Positions 11,212 through 22,052 of a DNA stretch of 64,000 nucleotides are shown here, in pieces (position 1 is the first letter of the stretch; each line of letters opens with the position of its first letter). Origin of the DNA: Paralithodes platypus (taxonomy: Eukaryota > Arthropoda > Malacostraca > Decapoda > Lithodidae); contig CM064502.1 in the NCBI GenBank assembly GCA_032716605.1, forward strand, positions 51,577,270 through 51,641,269. The letters run 5' to 3'. The notes beneath the pieces were generated by a model. That model made no database searches and was not told where the DNA came from. It saw only the letters and a program-made list of their open reading frames with translations. The position numbers and the translations under genes are program-made.

Positions 11212-12171
11212 CGAAAATCCTTCACCGCATCATTGAGAAGACGCCCAAAATGTGCTGCTCCCACCTGGTTCAGATGAACTCCATCGTCTGAAAACAAATA
11301 GTCATCGTAGTAGAAATTGTCCCAGGTGTCGACGAATCCCACGTTTTCCTTCTTGCAGAGGTTTGCTAGACAACGATTTGTGTTGGTGGCTATGTTGTAA
11401 AATCGGCTCTCTACACCAAAGGCGGGGGACGATTCCTGAGACGATGATCCTTGATGACTTCTCCTTAAACGACTTGATCAGCTGCTGGTACTTTAAAAGC
11501 AAATCTTCCGACCGGGTACGCTGTACATCATTGGATCCAACGTGGATGACGTACATTGTATTAGCAGGGGACAGCTTAGATACTTCGTCAACTGCAGCAA
11601 CTACGTCGTCCACACCACCACCAGGGATACAAAAACGCTTCTTGGTCTTAGGTGCTCTGGCGCAAATCTCTGTGAGCTGACCACGTATCATCGAGTCTCC
11701 CACGAGCCGGACTTCTTCTATTTCCGCTTCGTCATCTGAGTCTGCGAGTATCTGGAAGCGGTTTTGACACTCGGTAATCGGTATGGGTTTCCTGGTCTTG
11801 GGGCAAACGTTGTTCCTCACGACACGGAAGTTGTCTTGAGGGGGAAGAGAGTTACTATTTGTTTCTTGAGTATCGGAACCATCAGATGAAATGGCTACTG
11901 CAGGCGTTGAATTGTTGGCAGTTGACGTTGGGGCGTTGGTGGCTTCTGGAGTTGCGGTGACAATTGAAGTTTGTGGTGTTCGAACGTTGAGTGTTCCAAA
12001 CTCTTGGAGTGATTCCAGCTTCATGGTGAGGACGTTGATCTTGTTGTAGGCTTCATCTAATTTCACTGTCAAATTCTCTCGTTGCTGGCAGAGACGGCAG
12101 ACTTGAAGATCGACAGTAGCAAACATGGACTCACCAAACCTACCGGCGCAGCTCGTACAAGTGCGAGGCAT
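11208..12171 (-). pseudogene. CR1-a ORF1: CxxC zinc finger, coiled coil, SGNH esterase
   Basis: The frame starts MPRTCTSCAGRF at 12171. Residues 5-8 and 25-28 are two CxxC pairs (PHD- or RING-like finger), followed by a heptad-like Leu-rich stretch (about 32-58), a Ser/Thr/Asn-rich linker, then an SGNH/GDSL-type hydrolase: GDSMIRG (Ser at 160), PGGG (183-186) and HVGSND (211-215). A frameshift within the CCCCCGCC run near 11425-11432 hides the last block; beyond it the next frame gives FSDDGVHLN (about 11270-11293), the Asp/His block V, and ends in TGA at 11208-11210. So all four SGNH blocks exist across two frames. CR1-group ORF1 proteins with PHD and esterase domains are known from vertebrates. 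The ORF1 stop overlaps the start of the ORF2 frame. Confidence 0.82.
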
Positions 12172-13428
12172 GGTAACAGTCAGTTTCTTCAGATCACTTC
12201 ACTCACTTTAGAAACACTTCAATCACTTCAACCGAAAACAAATATGTTGAAATACACAACAGTAGGTTATCAGGGGTGATAGCCTAACCGAAAACAAAAA
12301 AATTGAGATACGCAGAATTAGGCTTCCAGGGGCGATAGCCTAACCAAAAGTTTTTTAAAAATTGAAATACTCACCAATAGGCTACCAGTGTTGAATAGCC
12401 TAACCGAAAATAATAAAATTGAAATACGCAGAAATAGGCTACCAGGTGTGATAACCTAACCTTAAACAAATATATATATATAACAGAATATGTAACTAAA
12501 TATACAATTCACCAAATAGAGATTATATAAAAATAAAGTGTGACTGCACACAAGGGGTTAATATACTGTATCAACAGATGGCCCCGGTGTCACTGTAGCC
12601 TAGTAAAGCAGTAGCCTACTCTTTTTAGATAAAACAAAACAAAAATTATCAGTCAAAGGTTACTACAAGATCATGCAAGCAACAACTAAAATTACAGATA
12701 TATATAGCTACAGTAGGATACTAAATACAATATCTACTAGAGTTAATAAGAACAACAGATTGGCTGGCTATAGGCTACGCTAGGTTTGGATTAGGTTAAA
12801 AGCTTGGCAGGTTGGGTTAGGCTAGGTTAGTTTGTACAAATACCACCCTTAGCTTAAAGTAAAATCACTCTGAGGAGAAAAAGTCAAGAATATATCTAGG
12901 GGGAAAAGATAAAAGAATGCACTTAAATTTACTACAAAATTGGCTGAAATTTAATATGTATAATTCCCCCCAAAAAGTTTGTTTACAAAATGGCGTCGGC
13001 GTTCGTTCCTGTAGGCAGGTTAGTTAGTACACAATATTGTTTATTAGCAAATTAATATGCAAAGCTTTACTTACCTACAAGGCAGTTAAATTGATACTTA
13101 CTACAGTAGGTAATGGGTAAAATTAGGGGCTACAATTTTATATAAAATAAGAAGAGAGCGTTTGATTACAAACAAAACAAAACAAAACAACAGATGGCGC
13201 TAGTGGCGCCCTGTCCGAGCAGGAGTCTTGTGATAAACACAAAGTTTATCAGTCAATACACAGCGAAATATCGTGCAGTGTTACTTACTAAGCTACAGGA
13301 TGGTTAAACGTGCTCTTAACCACCTTTCATGCACAAGAATGAAGAGAATGAGTAGTTAATACTCAAATTATGATCGATATCGTGAGAGCTTTGACAGAGC
13401 GTCTGCAGCGTCTGGCGGTAGCAAGGTA
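12172..13428 (-). other. 5' untranslated/promoter region of CR1-a
   Basis: About 1.26 kb lies between the ORF1 start and the 5' junction and has no long frame. On the minus strand it begins TACCTTGCTACCGCCAGACG just inside the right-hand GTGTA repeat. It includes the tandem monomers at 12226-12470. LINE 5' UTRs normally carry an internal promoter, but no specific promoter element can be identified here. Confidence 0.6.
12226..12470 (-). repeat. Tandem 55-60 bp monomers in CR1-a 5' UTR
   Basis: Four successive units share (plus strand) a shape like CCTAACCGAAAACA, then ATTGAAATACGCAGAA, then TAGGCTACCAGGGGTGATAG. The AACC landmark recurs near 12231, 12287, 12342, 12402 and 12457. They lie immediately upstream of the ORF1 start. 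Confidence 0.75.
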
Positions 13429-13433
13429 GTGTA

Positions 13434-14895
13434 CTCACCCCTCTTGCTTCCCAGTACCCTGGAAAGAAGCAGACATCCATCCAGTTCTTTAAAAAGGTGC
13501 CTCTTCAGATCCATCAAACTACAGACCAATAGCTATAACTTCCACTCTTGGTAAAGTCTTTGAAATTATATTAAATAATCACATAATTAAGAATCTTGAG
13601 AATAATAAATTAATCAGTGATAGGCAATATGGATTTAGACGATGTCGATCAACTGCAGACATTCTTTGCCTTCTTACGCATCAAATCAACCAATCAACCA
13701 AGCTACAGACCAACATGGTGAAACCTATACAATAGCACTGGATACATCAAAGGCATTTGATAGTCTGGCATCAATCCTTATTGTCGAAGATGTCGCACTA
13801 CGGCCTTGCATCATTAGTTCCACTAATTTCTTCTTATCTTCATAACAGAAAAATATGTGTAATGGTAGATGGCCTTTATTCTCAATTTCACTCAATAAAT
13901 GCTGGTGTTCCCCAGGGATCAGTTTTGGCCCCAACTCTGTTCCTCATTTATATCAATGATCTCGTATCTACCACTCCTAATCCAATACATTCCTACGCAG
14001 ATGACTCAACACTCCACAGTTCCTTCACTTTTACCAATTCTTTCACCCAACCCGATCTTATAAATTCAAAAACAAACACTGCAATTTCTCTGAACCAGGA
14101 CCTTTCTAGAATTAATGAATGGGGACAAAAGAATCTACTGTCCTTTAATGCACAGAAAACCAAGTACATTCAATTTTCTAACCGACAAAATCTCACTGAC
14201 TCCCATATATTTTTTAATGATGTAAATATTCCCACTTCCCCTAGTATTGACATTCTCGGTGTAACATTAACTACTAACTTGAGCTGGACACATTATGTTA
14301 GAAGCATTGCTAAGAATGCCTCTACAAAACTGGGACTCCTGTACAGAGTTCGAGAATTCTTCACTGACGAGCAGTTGGCCGTAATATATAAGTCATGTGC
14401 GTTCTCAGATGGATTACTGTTCACCTCTGTGGAGTGGAAGTGGCGTGGTTGCATTGAGGCAGTTGGTAAAAAATCAAAATAAAGCTATTAGATTAATCAA
14501 TAATCCTGCAATCACACAGGACCTTCCTACATTATCCATGCAAAGAAACGTTGCATCCCTTGCATTATTCTACAGATATTTTCACAGTAATTGTTCCTAG
14601 GAACTTGCTTCAATTGTGCCGACGCCTCCACATCTTTCCCCGTAGAACTAGGGCTGCTGAGAGCGCCCATGAATTTACACTTTCTCCTCCACAATGCAGA
14701 ACTTCTGCTTATCAAAATTTACTTATTCGTAGAACTACTACTCTTTGGATTTCACTTCCCTCGAGTTGCTTTCCACAAACTTACAATCTACAAAAGTTTA
14801 AATCCAGTTGTTACAAACATTTTATGAATGTAGGATGCCTTTAGGCACATGGACCTTTTTGTTTTATGTGTTTTTTCCTTCCTCCGTTCATGGTC
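13434..14895 (+). pseudogene. LINE B copy 2: reverse transcriptase, second part
   Basis: The frame resumes with CFPVPWKEADIHP-like sequence and NYRPIAITSTLGKVFE. A 6-8 bp expansion near 13690 and a frameshift near 13755 disturb the motif that should read DISKAFDRV. Downstream, 13757-14482 is open with [14 protein letters not shown] and SYADDSTLHSS, so the YADD box is intact. A frameshift near 14397 and a stop at 14598-14600 end the protein as in copy 1. Copy 1 shares the frameshift at the same place, which suggests the mutation was in their common source. Confidence 0.8.
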
Positions 14896-14935
14896 TCTTT
14901 AAAAAAATAAATAAAAGGAAAACAAAAAATCTGAA

Positions 14936-15800
14936 AGACTTACTAAAATCAAAGTACAAAACTAGCTTTAATTTTGTTTCTACTTTCGAAATTTATTGGG
15001 TTCCTTGGCAGGTTCATAAAAGATTCCAATTATATTCCCTGATGCTATGACCGTTTTGTTTTCAGCTGCCCTTAAACTGCAATGTTTTTATTATGCAGTT
15101 AATTACAAAAGAATATGCACCAGTTATGCTGCTAATAATGACAAATATACTATTAATAACTCGCTAATATGGTTTCATTTATTTCCATAAAGTATACCAA
15201 CAATAAGTTGCAGAGTGATTAAAGTTATAGTTGGAAAAGTAAAGTATAAAACTAAATAGGAACTTTGAGTCGGCAGGCATACCTTACGTAGGTGTCTGTG
15301 AACAGGTGCTCATACTTCAGTGCTATTGAATTCCTTTGCAACAACTGGCTCTTAATAAACCAGAGAATCTTCTGATCATGCAGTTGTTTAATCCACCCTT
15401 AACCCTTTGGCGCACGTTAACGGTATCAGGCATTAGTGGTGTAAGTGCAAAATTACTTCATAACAACTTTATTCGCAAACAATTTAATGTTAGTCACCTT
15501 CCTATTTGCAAAGATACTCTGCCTCCAGTTTAACTCAATGGAAATATATGAGAACACTTGTGATTTCTTGCAGTAGCACACAAGGACTTTATTTTGGTTT
15601 CTGGGCGGGCTGAGTGAAGGTGCTATGCGAGGCCTCGGGACATTTAAAACTTTGATTTATCCACCCATGCCTCTGTATATATATAGTGATAATGTGTATA
15701 ACATAGCATTTGCAGTAAAGTCATTATTTTTTAACTTCAGCAATTTCAAAGATAAATATTTCCTTTCTATTATTTTCTTCCATTATTTTTGTGTAGTGTA
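14936..15800. other. No recognisable gene
   Basis: AT-rich spacer between LINE B copy 2 and the minisatellite. Short frames only; nothing I can name. Confidence 0.6.
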
Positions 15801-16814
15801 TGTGTATAAAGGGAGAGAGGTGGTAGGTAATGTGTAAAAAGGGAGAGAGGTGGTAGGTAATGTGTATAAAGGTAGAGAGGTGGTAGGTAATGTGTATAAA
15901 GGTAGAGAGGTGGTAGGTAATGTGTATAAAGGTAGAGAGGTGGTAGGTAATGTCTATACAGGGAGAGAGGTGGTAGGTAATGTGTATAAAGGGAGAGAGG
16001 TGGTAGGTAATGTGTATAAAGGGAGAGAGGTGGTAGGTAATGTCTATAAAGGTAGAGAGGTGGTAGGTAATATGTATAAAGGGAGAGAGGTGGTAGGTAA
16101 TGTGTATAAAGGTAGAGAGGTGGTAGGTAATGTCTATAAAGGGAGAGAGGTGGTAGGTAATGTGTAAAAAGGGAGAGAGGTGGTAGGTAATGTGTATAAA
16201 GGGAGATAGGTGGTAGGTAATGTGTATAAAGGGAGAGAGGTGGTAGGTAATGTGTATAAAGAGAGAGGTGGTAGGTAATGTGTATAAAGGGAGAGAGGTG
16301 GTAGGTAATGTGTATAAAGGGAGAGAGGTGGTAGGTAATGTGTATAAAGGGAGAGAGGTGGTAGGTAATGTGTATAAAGGTAGAGAGGTGGTAGGTAATG
16401 TCTATAAAGGGAGAGAGGTGGTAGGTAATGTGTAAAAAGGGAGAGAGGTGGTAGGTAATGTGTATAAAGGTAGAGAGGTGGTAGGTAATGTGTATAAGGG
16501 AGAGAGGTGGTAGGTAATGTGTATAAAGGGAGAGAGGTGGTAGGTAATGTGTATAAAGGTAGAGAGGTGGTAGGTAATGTGTATAAAGGGAGAGAGGTGG
16601 TAGGTAATGTGTATAAAGGTAGAGAGGTGGTAGGTAATGTTTAAAGGTAGAGAGGTGGTAGGTAATGTGTATAAAGGTAGAGAGGTGGTAGGTAATGTGT
16701 ATAAAGGGAGAGAGGTGGTAGGTAATGTGTATAAAGGGAGAGAGGTGGTAGGTAATGTGTATAAAGGGAGAGAGGTGGTAGGTAATGTGTATAAAGGGAG
16801 AGAGGTGGTAGGTA
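15801..16814. repeat. 30-bp minisatellite, about 34 units
   Basis: Each unit runs from TGTGTATAAAGG to GGTGGTAGGTAA. Most are exactly 30 bp; three are 28-29 bp. Variants recur at fixed places: GGGAGA or GGTAGA, TGTGTA or TGTCTA, TATAAA or TAAAAA. The period is a multiple of three, so long artificial frames arise on both strands, including one of 350 codons on the minus strand. There are no unique spacers, so it is not a CRISPR array. Confidence 0.97.
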
Positions 16815-17750
16815 ATGTTCACGCGATCTGTAGCAAACCCACCACTGCACGCAAACTACAACACATGCAAACGCACCACCCCATGCATGTAAACCCAGAT
16901 TTTTTAGTTACTATTGTTCCTTTCTATTTCAAAAGGCAAAGCTGCCTGGAAAGAGTATTCTCCAAATTTTAGTGATAGCTAGCCAAATTCAAGGTACTGC
17001 ACGTTGGTCAAAATTCAATATTTTCTAGTTAACTTATGTGACTGTCAACCTCAAAATTCTAAACTGAAAGAAATTTAAGTGGTATTACCATGTTGATGAT
17101 AGAAATGTTTTTCCTTAGAATGTTGGCTGTCAAATATAACCAAATTCACATGTCATGACAAAATTATGGTACACTCGGTGCCATAGTCTGCAGTCCATTC
17201 GTAAAAATTTGTGGACCCCTTCTGTTCTTTATGCAAATATGTCTCTCTGGATTGATTTTTGGATAGAACTTGCTTTTCAGTAAATGGTATATATAGTTTT
17301 GTAGTTGTGTAGACAAATATATTCATAAATTAGTTTCCAGAAAAAATACTTCCATAATTAGAAATAGCTAAAGTCCACAAATATTTATGAGTGGGCTAGA
17401 GACTATGGCATCCGAGTGTACCAATCGGAAGAAAATACAAACTATATAACATATATATTAGTTTTTACATCTCTACTTGCCTTAGATTTTCTTTGTAACT
17501 ATTGGTCACGTACACAAATCTGACAATTACATTGCAATCCTCATGTAATACTGCTTCTAAAAGTATCTTCATTCATGCAATTTACTATTTTTGTTGTAGA
17601 GGAGTACTAAAACACTTTATTTAAGCACAATGAGCTGAGGGTGAAAAATCTTCAGTATCTGCCCTCTACTTTCGGTGCAGTCAAATTTTTATGAAGAGAG
17701 CACAGTGTGTGTTAGAGCAGGAAATAATTAGTTTAATGAATTGTTTGAGG
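16815..17750. other. Spacer; only MITE-6 recognised
   Basis: AT-rich sequence without a supportable gene; the TIR element at 17168-17422 lies within it. Confidence 0.55.
17168..17422. mobile_element. MITE-6: TIR element of about 255 bp
   Basis: The left end GGTACACTCGGTGCCATAGT is mirrored by the right end, whose reverse complement reads GGTACACTCGGATGCCATAG. Similarity continues inward for about 50 bp, including a shared TATTTGTGGAC-like segment. No coding frame. The target duplication is not certain; the flanks are AT dinucleotides, compatible with TA. Confidence 0.72.
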
Positions 17751-17754
17751 TAAA

Positions 17755-18620
17755 TGTAGGTCTGCGACAGGGTTGTGTAATGTCACCGTGGTTGGTTAAT
17801 GTATATATGGATGGGAGGTAAAAATGAGAACTATAGATAGAGGATTGAGTTTAGCAGGAAAGAATGGTAGATATTGAGAGTTGAACCAGTTGCTGTTTGG
17901 TAATGACAACGTTGGTGGCAGATTCTGAGAAACTGCAGCGAGTAGTCAGAGTTTGGTGTGGTATGTGGGACGAGGAAGCCGAGAGTGAACGTCAATAAAA
18001 GGTGCTCGTAGGTTAAATCTAAATGTGCGGCTGGATGGGGAAATACTGGAACAAGTGGCATGTTTTAAATATCTAGGTGGAGTGATAAGCAGGACTGGAG
18101 GAATGCAAATGGAGGTAAACCCGAGAGTATGTGAGGGAAGGATTTTTTTTGGAGCAATGAGATGTGGAAGGTGAGAGATGTTAAAAGTGCAATGTATCAA
18201 GGGATTGTTGTACCAACAGTGATGTATGGGGTTGAGACATGGGCTCTGAAGGCAAAGGAGAGAAGAAAGCTGGATGTGATGGAGATGAGCTGCTTGAGGA
18301 GCATGAGAGGAGTGACTCATAGAGACAGATTGAAGAATGAAGAGATACGTAGGAGAGTGGGGCAGCAGGAACATTTGTTGGACAGAGTGAACAGAAGGGT
18401 GCTAAGCTGGTATGGTCATGTTGAGTGAATGGAAGATGAAAGGCTTACAAAGTGAATATGTGAGTCAGATACAAGGGGAGGTAGAGGGATAGGAAGACCT
18501 CCATTGAGATGTAGAAACTGTGTAGGACAAGTGTTGGAAGATTAGAGGAATGACTATAGATCAGGCAAGAGAAGTGGTAATAAATAGGAATGAATGGAGA
18601 ATGCTAGTGAATAGATGAGT
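17755..18620 (+). pseudogene. LINE RT C-terminal remnant (RTE-like)
   Basis: Pieces in several frames: LRQGCVMSPW with VNVYMDG (17760-17815), VADSEEKLQR (about 17915), then a better-preserved frame 18162-18428 with VPTVMYGVETWAL, VMEMSCLRSMRGVTHRDR and RVLSWYGHVE. This order is the end of palm, the thumb and the C-terminus of an RTE-like LINE pol common in arthropods. The catalytic box position near 17893-17912 reads FGND rather than FADD. Many stops; 5'-truncated. Confidence 0.78.
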
Positions 18621-18624
18621 GTAA

Positions 18625-19220
18625 ATGCGGTCGTTTGGGAGAGAGGGCCATGCGCCAGTTGGACTAGATAATAGTCAGTCAGGCGCCTGACCCGGGGAGC
18701 CGGTAGTAATGAAGGGTATGTGTAAGGAACATAGGTTGTTGTTACCTTAACCTCTAGGTTGCGCAGCCCCTGTAGTATACACCATACCCCTGTGCGCAGG
18801 TATTATGATTCATTCCTCATTAAAATTGTTAATTTACCATAAATATAATTAATACTTATCCATATTTTATGTTTAATATGAAGATAGTAACATGTGACAC
18901 CAATAAAATAAGTGGGAATAGTGTTTAGATGGTCAAAATCGCGAATAAATACAGAGCGGTCCATTCATGGAATGTGGAGCAGAGCGAGGCAATCCCACCT
19001 CTCGCGAGGTCTGAAGCATGACTGAGAGTCTCACCCCACCCTCTACCTTACCTAACACACTCGCAAGTCACATAACCCACACCGTGTAACCGGCTTGCAG
19101 ATGTTAGAACGAAAATATACCAAAATGAATAAGGGAATAACAGGGAAAATAAGTGATAACTTAAGAGTCTCCCCACAGTCTCCCAGTAAAACCTCTTAAG
19201 AGTCTCCCTGCCACTGCCGG
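18625..19220. other. No recognisable gene
   Basis: No long frame. A short local duplication of CTTAAGAGTCTCCC occurs near 19160 and 19193. Confidence 0.5.
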
Positions 19221-19225
19221 GTTAA

Positions 19226-20144
19226 AGGGCATAGCTCATGAAATATCCCATTCCATTTTATCACTGTCTAAAGCATGTTACAGAATGATTGATACTGCAC
19301 AGTTGTCTTGGTTTACCAAATTTTTATCGAAAATAGTAAACAAAGCCATGTAAGATATTTTAAGCTTAGAAAGTTGATGGCAACTCCTGTCGCCTCTCTT
19401 GTGTTAATGATAACGGAATTAGCCCGCGAATTTCGAATATGTTTTCATATTGCCTTTAGCTACCCTACCCTGATATATTTCATACATGATGAAGTAATGT
19501 GAAGGCAGTATTTGATATATATATCACGTGAGTGTAAAATTTGTCTATCCTTAAGTATCTATCAATGCAATTATTCATAGTTTGGTCTCATTAATCCTAA
19601 ATAAATACGTATTAGCAGCTCTATCCATATGGCAACACCAATAGTAGAGGAGGTCTTGCCCTAACGGTATACACAGATACTCTAGCACAAAAGCGTACGT
19701 TCAACGTATCAAAATATTCCATCTTGTTTTTCACTTTCACAGTGTATTATTCGATAGCTTGCTATTATTTCTACATTTCATTATTAAGCTTATGCTGCTC
19801 ATACAATTGATCATATCCCTCTATTAAATATCTGTCCATCTTTGTAACGGTTTTCACAGCATGGAGTACTTAACAGAGATACTGAGATCAAAATAGTGGC
19901 CATTAACCTGACCCCTGAAACTCTTTGACCTAATCTGGTATTCTATGGGTACCCCAATAACTTCATATACGTCACGATGTGATCGGAAATGCCTCTCGCC
20001 ACCACCGTCCAAAACACAAATTTATTTATATTTAAATTTATAAGAAACTCGGACTACTATTATTGCACATATGAGGTATACTGTACACTCACATTTATGA
20101 TAATGAGGATAGCTCATCATAGCTGACCACATGCACTATGCCCT
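19226..20144. mobile_element. Possible TTAA-flanked non-autonomous element, 919 bp
   Basis: TTAA (19222-19225) is followed by AGGGCATAGCTCATG. At the other end CATGCACTATGCCCT is followed by TTAA (20145-20148). The two 15-bp ends are near-perfect inverted repeats. The interior is AT-rich and without a transposase frame. Only one copy is seen and the TIR is short, so this is tentative. Confidence 0.4.
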
Positions 20145-20689
20145 TTAAGGGGTTAAGAATTATTTTGTTTGGTTGATTGATTGAAGATTCTGGGGGGTCG
20201 ATTCTCGTAGCTTCTCTCATGGTATGTAGACTATGGTTTACCTCCTTTATTTATTTATTGATGTAGTTGATGTTGCCACCGTGTCCCTATTACCATATTG
20301 ATATTTATAGGTAAATTAAATCATAACTTATCCAGCTACAAGTTTATTATTGAATAATGAAGACTTTATATTATGAAAACAGGAACAATGATGATACAAA
20401 TTTGCAAATCCCCATGTGGGGAGAATACCTCCAGATCTCTTATCGAGATCAAGTCCTCTGTCTAAGTGAAGTAAAAACCTCTCATCATTCTCTTCCTTTC
20501 TCCCCACACCCCACAGACGTGAATGGAAAATCCCATGAACATTTCCGTATAACGTGAGCAAGGCATGTCGATCCCAAGAGTGTTGAGTTGGGTGTAGTAT
20601 AAAACTGACAAGACAAAACAAGACCAGGAAGTCACATTGATATAATATACATAACATTTTTAAGACTTAGTGTTCCACACATACGTGCA

Positions 20690-20935
20690 GTTTCAGTCTC
20701 TTGTCCTAATGGCGGCGTTCCAGGCAACCCTGTTAAGGGCTGCTTCACTTGTCAAGTTCTTGGATTTGAGATTGGCACGTATAGTCCGATCCCATGTATT
20801 CCTCGGTCCACCCCTTGGTGCAGCTCCCTCCACAATCACAGACCTGCAGTTTTTCACCCAATTTTGTTCAGTCATTCTCTCCACATGTCCATACCATCCC
20901 AGTCTACTGGGATGTACAATCACCCACTTAAATAT
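20690..20935 (-). pseudogene. LINE pol C-terminal fragment
   Basis: On the minus strand the frame reads RLGWYGHVERMTEQNWVK, then RGGPRNTWDRTIRANLK, then LNRVAWNAAIRTRD: the C-terminal tail found in many arthropod LINE pol proteins, normally followed by a stop. The rest of the protein is absent. Confidence 0.75.
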
Positions 20936-20939
20936 ACAA

Positions 20940-22052
20940 TTCACTGCTAGTAAATTACCGTAAAATTATATGAGAGTTGTAAAAATGATTCCTATAATAA
21001 TTACTAAGTATAACATGTAATATAGGCTTGGATGGTGGTGGCATCACTGTGTGTCTGCCTACGGAAATCGGAAATCGGAGCCTGTCCGGGAGATCTGGGA
21101 CCTGGGAATCTAACTGGAGAACCTAAATGGACCTGGGTCTCTGGATAGTTCTCCTGGACGAGCTGGATGTGTGTGATTTTGTGTTTTTGTTTTGTTTTGT
21201 TTTTCTGTTGTGTTGTGGTGTCCCTGATCGGGGTCTGTCTCGAGTCGTCCACCCCCAATTAAAAAAACATATGCACATATAATATAGGGGTATGTGCCAG
21301 AGTACGTACATAATGCATATATATGCAAGTTTTCATGAATAATTTTAATACAAGCTTGATACAAAAAATGAATCAAAATCCCTGTGGCAAAGTGTGAACG
21401 TGTTTATATTGAAAATAATAAACATGAAGGATTACAAGAATGTTTCTATTCGTTTCGGTTTGCTCGCACTAATGCTTCCAGATAATATAGTTATACATTG
21501 ACAATCATAGAATTGCATAAATGCAGAAATAAAATACAGCAGTTATTATATGAGCCCAAAGTCATTAATACGCCTTAAACGAAACTCACAATCCTTATAC
21601 CTAGCAATTTATCTTATATTCGTTTTGAAGCTTCTAGATTAATGTTTTATAATTTACCTCGTTTATTTGCCTTCAATCCAGTTTCCCGAACCGCTGCAAA
21701 GCAGCACGGAAATGATGGCGGATTGTTACCTATTCTAAAATATAAATGTCAGAATATTATCGCATATGATAAAGTTATCAAACATATTCAATTCAGACTG
21801 TAAATTGTTTGTATCGTCAGAGCGAGAGACAGTGGTTTTACCCAAAATCATGATGCCAGTTAAAAGTAGTCGAGGATAATACCATATTCATGATTTACTA
21901 GATCAGTGTTCCCAACACACTTTTGTACTACGGTCCTCTCTATCGTCAGTACATTATGTTGCATCGGAAAAAGAAACCTTGAAGCTGTAGGGGATTATGG
22001 GAGCCCAGCACGAACAAGTGTATGAGGTAGTCACCCTGCAGTACAAGGATAG
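20940..22052. other. No recognisable gene
   Basis: A GC-richer patch near 21020-21260 (CCTGTCCGGGAGATCTGGGA) followed by TGTTTTG-rich sequence may be a repeat of unknown type. The remainder is AT-rich with nothing recognisable. Confidence 0.45.

Larger units (their letters stand above)
7939..13428 (-). mobile_element. Full-length CR1-like LINE (CR1-a)
   Basis: The element reads right to left: 5' UTR (13428-12172), ORF1 (12171-11208), ORF2 with EN and RT (about 11211-8181), then 3' UTR and tail (8180-7939). It is bounded by the 5-bp direct repeat GTGTA and interrupts LINE B copy 2 at a point that can be checked against copy 1, which is uninterrupted near 1434. At 5,490 bp with both ORFs it is close to the expected size of a complete CR1. 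The end at 7939-7963 contains an imperfect direct repeat of GAGTACAAAGCAGAG, a possible short tail repeat. ORF1 has one frameshift; ORF2 has several plus a mutated catalytic residue. Confidence 0.88.
7125..14900 (+). mobile_element. LINE 'B' copy 2, split by a full-length CR1
   Basis: Similarity begins near 7125 with the end of the endonuclease (LGSSDH), continues through the linker and start of RT to 7938, and resumes at 13434 with the same RT sequence found in copy 1. The gap is a 5,490-bp CR1 flanked by the 5-bp duplication GTGTA (7934-7938 and 13429-13433). The 3' end is near 14896-14935, in A-rich sequence after CTTCCTCCGTTCATGGTCTC. This copy is longer at the 5' side than copy 1 but still truncated. 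Confidence 0.85.

Noticed and set aside
15801..16814. CRISPR-like array
   Set aside because: Units are contiguous with no unique spacers and there are no cas genes; the setting is eukaryotic.
15770..16822. 350-codon minus-strand frame and several plus-strand frames
   Set aside because: They run through a 30-bp tandem repeat whose period is a multiple of three; the repeated decapeptide is an artefact.
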